Part shown: positions 1 through 6,580 of the stretch, one piece after another | Layout: every line of letters starts with the position of its first letter | How positions within the stretch are numbered: the stretch's first letter is position 1 | Assembly (NCBI GenBank): GCA_046316495.1 | Contig: JBKDAM010000015.1 | Span: 1-7,090, forward strand | Origin: M3007 sp046316495 | GTDB taxonomy: Bacteria > Bacteroidota > Bacteroidia > Chitinophagales > Saprospiraceae | Direction: 5' to 3' | DNA: 7,090 bases | Made by a program: the position numbers and the translations under genes | The notes under the pieces: model-generated | What the model was told of the DNA's origin: nothing | Seen by the model: only the letters and a program-made list of their open reading frames with translations | Database searches by the model: none

Positions 1-3000
1 AGTATTAATGGGCTTTACCAAATCGACTTCCGTCCCTCGGTTTTTCAACGTTTACTTTGGAACGATCCAGCCAAAAGTGCAAACCCATTCATCAACTCTT
101 GTAGGGGAATTTTGGAGCACTCAAGCGGTCGTATCTTGATTAATTACAGCACTCAAGTTGGCATGCTGGAGTCATCCAACCTTTCTACTGTCTGGAACCG
201 GCGAATGGAGGTACCTTATTTTGGTGTAGCAGAAGACCAGGACGGCAGTATTTTGCTAGGAGGCTTGAACAACCGCTTAGTACGGATGGACCCCAAAACT
301 GGTACATTTATCTCTTTAGTTGGAGATAAAAAAGAAGCTGGGAATTTGATTTGGGCCATTTTCCCTACTAAGAACCGAATTTGGCTGGGTCTCGATCAAG
401 GCTTTGGTTGGCTAGATCGAGGCTCCAAGCAGATCGTTTATTCGACCTCAGATGGTTCAGGAGGTGCGGCTGCTGAGCTAAGTGCAAGTTCTGTTTATCA
501 TATTCAAGCGGCCTCCAATGGGAATGGTATTTTGCTGGGAACCAGTGTTGGTTTATTTGAGCTCGATTCCGCTGGTAATATATTACATCGCTTTTGGAAA
601 GCTGGGTCTGGTGCATCCTATTTGCCTGCAGATAATATTAGACACTTTTCAAAAGACCTTCAGGGCAATTATTGGTTGGCAACTGCAGAAGGTTTGGTGA
701 AGTGGACCGTTTCAACAGGAGAGAAACGGCTTTTTGGAACCAAGGAAGGATTTCCCAATGTGAATCTATACGCGGTTTATCCCGACCCTAACGGAGTGCT
801 TTGGATGAGCAGTGACAATGGCATTATTCAATTTGAACCGAGTACATCAAGCCTGCATTATTACCTGCCTAAAGAAGGTGTCACCCATCAAGAGTTTAAT
901 CGAATCTCGCACCTAATGCAAAAAAGCGGTAGGCTGTGGTTTGGCAGTGTGAATGGGGTAACGGTTTTCCGACCTGAACAATTGGTGAAGGATCCAACTG
1001 CTATAAGGAAGACTGCTCTAGCGGTTCAACAGGCCACAGTACTGAAAGACCGTTCAATTGAAGCACTTTCCATCCTTCCTCAATGGAATTCTTCAGGCGC
1101 ACTTGAGATAGAGCCAGGAGCTCGCTTGATCCGCATTAAGCTCGCGCACTCCGATTATTTAAATAAGGGTTTGATTCGATTTAGCTACTACATAGAGGGC
1201 TTAATGGCTGGATGGCAAGAAGCTGAAAATGACCTGATTCAATTGACTGGACTGCCTCCGGGCAATTATCAGCTCCGAGTTCGGACGAGTTTGGGGAGTG
1301 GTTTCTCGACGAACTCAGAATTGATCATTCCACTACAGGTTAAGGCACCGCTTTATGCGCAGGTATGGTTTTGGTTGCTCTTGTTTTCTATAATTGGTTT
1401 GTTGGTATTCATTTTTATTCGGATTCGATGGAAATATTTAAAAGATAAACAAGTTGAGTTGGAGTTTTTGGTGGATCGAAGGACCCAAAAAGTGGAACAG
1501 GCTCGGCAGCTTATTGCAGAGCAATCGGATCATCTGACGAGGCTGGCGGAAGAAAAGGTGCGCTTTTTCAATACTATTTCTCACGAGTTCAGGGCCCCAA
1601 TTGCTTTGATTATGGGGGCGGTTCGAAACCTTCAGAAGGAGATGGGAGAAAATACCAAGTTTGGCGAGTTATTGGGAATCGCTCAGAGGAATAGCCAACG
1701 TTTAATGCGTTTGGTAAATGAGGTAGCCACGGTCAGTGCCAGCGAGAAAGAGGAGATTCAAGTCAAACGAATGCCGGTAAATTTGGTAGAGTTTTGTGAG
1801 GACTTGGTGCTTGAGACAAGGAGGATCGCAGGTAGCCGCCAGGTAGTGATGGAATGTCAGCCTCCTTTAGAAAACGGTTTGTATTTAGAGACAGATCCAA
1901 GTATTTTGGATTTTATTGTGAGTCAACTATTATCTAATGCACTGAAGTGCACACCAGATTTAGGGCTGATTAAGCTTTCCATCCATCAATTGCAAGAAGA
2001 ATCCTCTATTCGGTTGATGGTTTCTGATCTAGGACCTGGCATTCCATCTGAAGAGTTTTCCCACCTTTTTGAACGCTCTTACCGCTCTGAAATGGTATCT
2101 GAAACTGGAGCAAGCCTGCTAACTGGTATGTCATTGATCAAAGAGATGACTGCGTTATTGGGCGGAACCATTACGGTCGAAGGAGAGGCAGGGCAAGGAA
2201 ACCGTATTGTGCTTCAGTTTCCTATTAATAATCAAGAAAATAAAAGCTTTGTTCAACCTGGTGGACAGGAGACATTGTCTAGTACGCATCCTTTAAGTGG
2301 TACCTTTGGGGAAGAGAAAAAGCCTACCTTATTAATTATAGAGACCAATCCAGACTTTAAGGTACTCTTCCAGAAAATGTTCCGTCAGTTGGCCAAGGTA
2401 GAGCTCGTAAATGATGGTTTGGAGGCGCTGACTATACTGGAGTTGAATTCCCTTCCTGAACTAATTATCACTGATGTTGAGCTGCCAGGGATGGACGGTT
2501 TCAGGCTACTGGAAGAATTAAAGAGTAGACCCGTTTATTCGGAAATTCCGGTAGTTGTTTACAGCAGTAAGAGCAAACCAGGGGAGGAGCAGAAAGCGCT
2601 TGAATTGGGAGCTTCGGAGTATTTAATCAAGCCCGCTTCGCCCGAACTTTTAGAGTGGACGGTTCGGCGGCTGTTGCTTTCAAGGCATCCCGAGGAGGTG
2701 TCAAGTTTGGTGCAATTCACAGCTTTGAATACGCTGACGGAGGAGGAGGAGCGATGGGTGCAGTTGTTGGATCAGATTGTATCCGAGCATTTATCTGAGC
2801 AGTCATTTTCAGTTGATTTTTTAGCACAGAAAATGTTGATGGGAAGGACCCAGTTTTTTCAGACAGTTCAGGCCTATACGGGTATGACGCCAAATGTTTA
2901 TATTAAAGAGGCAAGGCTTCAAAAAGCGAAAAGAATGCTGGAGTCGAACGATTTTGATTCGATTAAAGAGGTTGCGGAAAAAGTTGGTTGGAGGGACGTC

Positions 3001-3069
3001 ACTTATTTTACAAAATTGTATAAAACTAGGTTTGGAAAGACACCTATCAGTTATATGAATAAACCATGA
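1..3069 (+). CDS. Hybrid two-component system regulator (propeller - Y_Y_Y - histidine kinase - receiver - AraC), 5' partial
   Basis: The frame is open from base 1, and the first codons (NGLYQID...) already read as a propeller blade. The gene therefore starts upstream, and the TTG at 112 is not its start. The visible 1022 residues, against about 1300-1400 for typical HTCS proteins, suggest a few hundred N-terminal residues are missing. Order: Reg_prop blades (1 to about 1000; motifs such as GNYWLATAEGLVKW, GVLWMSSDNGI, GRLWFGSVNGV); Y_Y_Y domain (about 1138-1340); one membrane helix (1363-1419); signalling helix (about 1441-1560); HisKA H-box FFNTISHEFRAP with phospho-His at 1582-1584; HATPase with N-box Asn at 1936 and DLGPGI at 2026; receiver (about 2323-2670) with phospho-Asp at 2473 in ITDVELPGMDG, Ser at 2563 and Lys at 2629; AraC double helix-turn-helix (about 2770-3060). 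The expected role is inner-membrane sensing of an external ligand and direct transcription control. The ATPase glycine-rich box and the receiver acidic pair are atypical. The family call is firm; ligand and targets are unknown. Confidence 0.96.
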   Translation, partial: SINGLYQIDFRPSVFQRLLWNDPAKSANPFINSCRGILEHSSGRILINYSTQVGMLESSNLSTVWNRRMEVPYFGVAEDQDGSILLGGLNNRLVRMDPKTGTFISLVGDKKEAGNLIWAIFPTKNRIWLGLDQGFGWLDRGSKQIVYSTSDGSGGAAAELSASSVYHIQAASNGNGILLGTSVGLFELDSAGNILHRFWKAGSGASYLPADNIRHFSKDLQGNYWLATAEGLVKWTVSTGEKRLFGTKEGFPNVNLYAVYPDPNGVLWMSSDNGIIQFEPSTSSLHYYLPKEGVTHQEFNRISHLMQKSGRLWFGSVNGVTVFRPEQLVKDPTAIRKTALAVQQATVLKDRSIEALSILPQWNSSGALEIEPGARLIRIKLAHSDYLNKGLIRFSYYIEGLMAGWQEAENDLIQLTGLPPGNYQLRVRTSLGSGFSTNSELIIPLQVKAPLYAQVWFWLLLFSIIGLLVFIFIRIRWKYLKDKQVELEFLVDRRTQKVEQARQLIAEQSDHLTRLAEEKVRFFNTISHEFRAPIALIMGAVRNLQKEMGENTKFGELLGIAQRNSQRLMRLVNEVATVSASEKEEIQVKRMPVNLVEFCEDLVLETRRIAGSRQVVMECQPPLENGLYLETDPSILDFIVSQLLSNALKCTPDLGLIKLSIHQLQEESSIRLMVSDLGPGIPSEEFSHLFERSYRSEMVSETGASLLTGMSLIKEMTALLGGTITVEGEAGQGNRIVLQFPINNQENKSFVQPGGQETLSSTHPLSGTFGEEKKPTLLIIETNPDFKVLFQKMFRQLAKVELVNDGLEALTILELNSLPELIITDVELPGMDGFRLLEELKSRPVYSEIPVVVYSSKSKPGEEQKALELGASEYLIKPASPELLEWTVRRLLLSRHPEEVSSLVQFTALNTLTEEEERWVQLLDQIVSEHLSEQSFSVDFLAQKMLMGRTQFFQTVQAYTGMTPNVYIKEARLQKAKRMLESNDFDSIKEVAEKVGWRDVTYFTKLYKTRFGKTPISYMNKP

Positions 3070-3108
3070 GTAGGACTTAACGCGCTTATCAAGATTTAAG
3101 CTTAATTC

Positions 3109-3160
3109 TGTACAATTTTCGGTTGAAAGTCTATTTATGAGTGAAAATCGTACAATCTTC
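3109..3160. repeat. Paired GTACAATYTTC direct repeats with overlapping 12-bp inverted repeat, possible operator
   Basis: GTACAATTTTC (3110-3120) recurs as GTACAATCTTC (3150-3160), 10 of 11 identical and 40 bp apart start to start, about four helical turns. TGTACAATTTTC (3109-3120) and GAAAATCGTACA (3143-3154) also form an inverted repeat with 11 of 12 positions paired and a 22-nt spacer. The pair lies between the regulator and the next gene, and its downstream copy ends 10 bp before the candidate -33 element. AraC-type domains commonly bind paired direct repeats, so this could be the target of the upstream regulator; that link is inference. It could instead be a terminator stem for the regulator gene, but no T-run follows it. 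Confidence 0.45.
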
Positions 3161-3170
3161 CTAAGGCGAC

Positions 3171-3204
3171 TTGCCCATTGGGCCTTCACAACAAGGTAAT
3201 TTTG
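3171..3204 (+). promoter_or_regulatory. Candidate Bacteroidota-type promoter for the SprB-repeat gene
   Basis: TAATTTTG at 3197-3204 matches the Bacteroidota -7 consensus TAnnTTTG exactly. TTG at 3171-3173 could serve as the -33 element with a 23-bp spacer, at the long end of the accepted range. Another TTG at 3178-3180 would give a 16-bp spacer. Transcription would start near 3208-3212, leaving a leader of about 110 nt before the ATG at 3322. The element is short enough to occur by chance, so support comes mainly from its place in the intergenic region. Confidence 0.45.
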
Positions 3205-3214
3205 CAATGACAGT

Positions 3215-3343
3215 ATTTCCGGTCATCAGAGCTGTCAAAAGAAATTTTTGCACGCTGCTCCATACCCGAAAGGGCCGCTAATTGATAACTTAATTTAACA
3301 TTTTCATTTAACCGGTTATTGATGAAAAACAATGACCGGAGAT
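3215..3343 (+). promoter_or_regulatory. Leader/start-region long-range inverted repeat, possible translational control element
   Basis: ATTTCCGGTCAT (3215-3226) can pair with ATGACCGGAGAT (3332-3343): 12 consecutive pairs, one of them G-U, with a 9-bp perfect core. The downstream arm lies in codons 4-8 of the SprB-repeat gene, so the ATG at 3322 would sit in the enclosed loop. A shorter stem, TGACAG (3208-3213) with CTGTCA (3232-3237), would hold the upstream arm in its loop, making a pseudoknot-like arrangement possible. A 10-bp palindrome, TAACCGGTTA (3309-3318), lies just before the start codon. No known riboswitch class is recognised. Regulation is inferred from the pairing alone. Confidence 0.35.
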
Positions 3344-6300
3344 TTAATATCTGCCACTCTATGACGTCAAACTTCAGGCATTTTCGTACAAACGCTGCAT
3401 TGATTGGGTTAACTCCATTATCATTTACTTTATTTGCTTTTTTTACGTTCGCCATTACCCAATCGGAATTACTAGTTGCGCAATCGGCTATCCCATTCGG
3501 AGGCATCAAAGCAGATTTTGGGATTGATTTGGATGTTCACGCGAATCGACTTCAGGATTACAACGGTACAGCACCTGGAACGGACGACTGGTTTAGCGTT
3601 GCTGCCCATCCTGGAACCGGGGTTGGGGTGATAGATACAACTGGAGCCTATTCGTTGTTCCAATTTTACAACAACGCAGCCAACATCAACCAGCCGTTCT
3701 CTAGGCGAATGCGTTACAAGTTTTATGCTCGTGTGAACGAAAAAAGACAAATCGATGGGTTGTTTCTTCGCGATAACTTTGGAGGCACGAACAGTGCGGG
3801 TAACTTCCCAGATTCTACTGTGTACGTAATAGCAAGTAAGAATGGGGCAGCTCCCAGCCTGTGGAGACCCGGAGTCGGAAATGTTGGAGGAAAAAACGAC
3901 ATTCTTGATATTTACGGGCACCTGAGGCGGAAGGGACCTGGTATTTATGATTCACTATACCTATTCACTGGTGTTTCCCTAAATACTACTTCTGGAGCAC
4001 GGTATGTGGACTTTGAATTTTTCCAATCTCCTGTTACCTACTCGAAGACTCCATCTCCTTATTTTACAGATGGGGGTGCACAAGAAGAAGGACACACGGC
4101 TTTCTTATTCAACAGTACGGGCAAATTCATTAAAGCTGGTGATTTGATTTTTGCAGTTGAGCTAGGCTCTGCTGGGGTGCAGACGTTTGACGTGCGAATT
4201 TGGATGAGCAGGGCTCTTTATAATACATACAGAACCAATCCTCCTGCAAATCGTTCGGTTGATTTTGGACCTAATTTTGACGGGGCTTCTCAAAACTCCC
4301 TATATGGATATGCACAAATTCGTCCACGTGGTGGTGGTCAGTTTGATGCTGCAGGTATCCTTGATAATTATACCACCACCGCTCCACCTTGGGGGGCCAC
4401 CTTTAATGGGGTTAATTCTACCAATTACTCTACCCAACAATTCGCGGAAATTGCCCTTAATCTGACGCAATTAGGGATTGATCCGTTAGCTATTAACCCA
4501 AGTGCAGACCCTTGTACCCGAGCGTTTTTTAAGTACATGGTCAAAACACGGGCATCCAATGCGTTTACGGCACAATTGCAAGATTTTACTGCTCCGGCGG
4601 ATTTCGGTGGTCCTCCTATTGTTAACACAACTGCTTCGGTTACTTCCCCTGTGTTGACTTGCGCGAATCCATCTACCACGATAACCGCTGTTGTTTCTCC
4701 GGCTTTACAGGATTATTATTATAAATGGACCTTCCCCAATGGAACCTCTCAGACAGGTTTAAATCAAACCAGTATCACGGTCACTACTCCTGGTACTTAC
4801 ACAGTTGATGTTTTACCGGTTGAAATCTGCTCAAGCATTTCTACTTTCTCTATTACTGTGACACAGGATATTTCCGCACCTGCCGCTCCATCCGGAGCTA
4901 CAAGTGCTGAATACTGCGCCGGGTCATCCATTCCATCTATTTCTGTGACGAATCCCGGTTCGGGGTTTCTCACTCGTTGGTACAGCGCTTCAACTGGTGG
5001 TAGCCTTTTAGGAACCGGCTCGACCTTTCAACCCTCTTCTCCTGGTACCTACTATGCAGAGACGTATAAGTTGTCAAATGGTTGTGTAAGTCCTCGTGTA
5101 GCGGTGGTCCTGAGTCAACTTGCCCTACCTGTTGTTTCAACTGCCTCTACAAGACCTTGCCAAGGTTTGTTTAATGGGTCTGCCTCAGTATCTGCAAGCA
5201 ATGGTACTCCCACTTACACGTACAGCTGGAGTACTGGTTCCACCACTAGTTCAATCACCGGAATCGGTTCAGGAATATACAGCGTAACCGTAACCGATTC
5301 CAAGGGGTGCAAAGCAAATACCTCTGTGGAAGTTGGGGCAGCTATCCCCATCTTAGGAACCCTTTCGACAATCCCGGTAACTTGTTTTGGAGAATCCAAT
5401 GGACAATTAACCTTGACCGCGTCCGGCGGCAATGCGCCCCTACAGTATAATTGGGGTGGAGGAGAAACGGGATTAAACTACACAAATTTGAGTGCTGGCA
5501 CCTATATTGTTACCATTACGGATGCCTTAGGATGTACCAAAACGGTAAGTGGGTTGGTACCTCAACCTCAAAACCTTCAATTAAGCGCAACTCTTGATCA
5601 AGTTGCCTGTTTCGGCGCCACCACTGGGAATATCAACTTGAATCCAGTTGGCGGAACCCAACCTTACACCTACAACTGGTCAACGAACGCTACCTCTCAA
5701 GATCTTTTCGGAGTAGGTGCAGGCACCTACACAGTAACGGTCACGGATGCTAATAACTGCACTAAATCATTAAGTTCTACTATCACTGAACCTACCTTAT
5801 TAGCGGTTACAGCGACACCAGCACCCGTATTGTGCCATGGGTTGGCGAGTGGCCAGATTGGAATTACCCCAACTGGTGGAACTACACCCTATACTTATAC
5901 CTGGAGCGACGGAAGAACCACCGAAGATCGGTCTGGCTTAGCAGCCGGGACTTATTCCGTTACCGTAACCGATGCAAATCAGTGTACCACAACTACCTCA
6001 GCGGTGGTGACAGAACCCGCAGCCGCACTTTCTGGGTCAGTCGTCGCAACGAATGTAAATTGTTTTCTGGCAGCTGATGGTACTATTGACTTATCTGTAT
6101 CTGGAGGAACCCCCGGGTACAGCTACTCCTGGACGAATGGGTTAACCACTCAAGATCTGGGAAGCCTACCTCCAGCCAATTACGCCGTAACAATTACGGA
6201 TGCAAACGGATGTACAGCTGTTCAAAGCGCTCAAATTACTCAGCCTTTGCCTTTATTGCTAAATACGGTGGTGACGCCGGCTACTTGTCCGGATGACTTT

Positions 6301-6534
6301 GATGGAATGATTGATTTAACTGCGACAGGAGGAACAACCCCATACACCTATTATTGGACCTGGAACGGAGGTGCTAATACCAGCAGTTCTGAAGACCTTA
6401 CAGGCGTTGCACCCGATATTACCTATCAAGTTTTAGTGACCGATGCAAAAGGATGCACTTCCCAGACTTCGATCATTGTGAGCCATACGGATGAGTTTCC
6501 AGTAGCTCCCTCAAGCATTCAAAACGATAAATAA
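3322..6534 (+). CDS. Secreted SprB-repeat protein with CHU_C-associated Ig-like module, lacking a T9SS C-terminal domain
   Basis: This encodes about 1070 residues from the ATG at 3322. The ATG at 3361 gives a more usual signal-peptide n-region (MTSNFRHFRTN) and is a real alternative start. The hydrophobic core (about 3394-3450) leads to a plausible cut at LLVA/QSAIPF. Residues about 56-433 form an N-terminal domain whose motifs (SKNG, KNDILDIYGHLRR, YVDFEFFQ, EEGHTAFLFN, then DPCTRAFFKYMVKTRAS) I recall from other large Bacteroidota surface proteins; its function is unknown. An Ig/PKD-like module follows (about 4633-4869, Cys codons 4660 and 4828), then a CHU_C-associated Ig-like module (about 4873-5118; RWYSASTGGSLLGTG, GTYYAE; Cys 4915 and 5083), then six SprB-like repeats (5131-6483). 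The chain stops 26 residues after the last repeat's second Cys, with no type A or B T9SS sorting domain and no membrane anchor. SprB itself is a gliding adhesin, so a surface or adhesive role is likely but not shown. The next gene follows after 46 bp and is probably cotranscribed. Confidence 0.9.
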   Translation: MKNNDRRFNICHSMTSNFRHFRTNAALIGLTPLSFTLFAFFTFAITQSELLVAQSAIPFGGIKADFGIDLDVHANRLQDYNGTAPGTDDWFSVAAHPGTGVGVIDTTGAYSLFQFYNNAANINQPFSRRMRYKFYARVNEKRQIDGLFLRDNFGGTNSAGNFPDSTVYVIASKNGAAPSLWRPGVGNVGGKNDILDIYGHLRRKGPGIYDSLYLFTGVSLNTTSGARYVDFEFFQSPVTYSKTPSPYFTDGGAQEEGHTAFLFNSTGKFIKAGDLIFAVELGSAGVQTFDVRIWMSRALYNTYRTNPPANRSVDFGPNFDGASQNSLYGYAQIRPRGGGQFDAAGILDNYTTTAPPWGATFNGVNSTNYSTQQFAEIALNLTQLGIDPLAINPSADPCTRAFFKYMVKTRASNAFTAQLQDFTAPADFGGPPIVNTTASVTSPVLTCANPSTTITAVVSPALQDYYYKWTFPNGTSQTGLNQTSITVTTPGTYTVDVLPVEICSSISTFSITVTQDISAPAAPSGATSAEYCAGSSIPSISVTNPGSGFLTRWYSASTGGSLLGTGSTFQPSSPGTYYAETYKLSNGCVSPRVAVVLSQLALPVVSTASTRPCQGLFNGSASVSASNGTPTYTYSWSTGSTTSSITGIGSGIYSVTVTDSKGCKANTSVEVGAAIPILGTLSTIPVTCFGESNGQLTLTASGGNAPLQYNWGGGETGLNYTNLSAGTYIVTITDALGCTKTVSGLVPQPQNLQLSATLDQVACFGATTGNINLNPVGGTQPYTYNWSTNATSQDLFGVGAGTYTVTVTDANNCTKSLSSTITEPTLLAVTATPAPVLCHGLASGQIGITPTGGTTPYTYTWSDGRTTEDRSGLAAGTYSVTVTDANQCTTTTSAVVTEPAAALSGSVVATNVNCFLAADGTIDLSVSGGTPGYSYSWTNGLTTQDLGSLPPANYAVTITDANGCTAVQSAQITQPLPLLLNTVVTPATCPDDFDGMIDLTATGGTTPYTYYWTWNGGANTSSSEDLTGVAPDITYQVLVTDAKGCTSQTSIIVSHTDEFPVAPSSIQNDK
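5131..6483 (+). repeat. Six tandem SprB-like repeats with a 75-residue pitch
   Basis: Each unit has an N-terminal Cys (CFGxxxG type), a GGTxPYTYxWS strand, a (G/A)xYxVTVTDxxGC strand, and a TxP-type linker. First-Cys codons lie at 5158, 5383, 5608, 5833, 6061 and 6286, steps of 225, 225, 225, 228 and 225 nt. The second Cys follows exactly 150 nt later in units 1-5, and 168 nt later in unit 6. The two Cys per unit would suit an intradomain disulfide in an exported beta-sandwich. The units are clearly homologous as protein but diverged as DNA, so the array is not a recent amplification. Confidence 0.92.
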
Positions 6535-6547
6535 TCCCTCCAGCATT
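6507..6547 (+). repeat. 13-bp near-identical direct repeat flanking the stop codon
   Basis: TCCCTCAAGCATT (6507-6519, coding for PSSI) recurs as TCCCTCCAGCATT (6535-6547), 12 of 13 identical, with the second copy starting directly after the TAA stop. The offset is 28 bp, so the second copy encodes PSSI in the +1-shifted frame, which closes at a TAA ten codons after its CCC codon. It could be a remnant of a small slippage duplication at the gene's end, or chance. Confidence 0.35.
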
Positions 6548-6580
6548 ATCCGAAACTACTGGCTTTAAGACACTTTTGTT

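Noticed and set aside
112..114. TTG as a start codon of the regulator gene
   Set aside because: The frame is open back to base 1 and already encodes propeller-like sequence, so this is an internal codon.
3163..3186. Hairpin (GCCC-ATT-GGGC, or AAGGC/GCCTT) as a rho-independent terminator
   Set aside because: The stems are only 4-5 bp and no T-run follows on the + strand.
3319..3321. TTG as the start of the SprB-repeat protein
   Set aside because: An ATG follows directly at 3322, with another at 3361 that suits the signal peptide better; TTG is not needed.
2821..3509. Two reverse-strand open frames (2821-3207 and 3186-3509) across the intergenic region
   Set aside because: They overlap strongly supported coding sequence at the regulator's end and the next gene's start, and their translations show no recognisable domain or signal.
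3472..3921. Reverse-strand open frame of 149 codons
   Set aside because: It lies entirely antisense to the SprB-repeat gene's N-terminal domain and resembles no protein family.
5832..6077. Forward open frame in a second frame inside the repeat array
   Set aside because: It is a shifted-frame shadow of repeats 4 and 5; its translation is not protein-like.
5131..6483. The tandem array as a CRISPR array or recent DNA satellite
   Set aside because: The periodicity is at the protein level, the DNA units are well diverged, and the frame is open throughout with SprB-like sequence.
6532..6580. Stop codon readthrough or a programmed frameshift joining the two secreted protein genes
   Set aside because: The frames after the stop close within 20 codons, resemble no repeat or Ig-like module, and the next gene has its own ATG and signal peptide.
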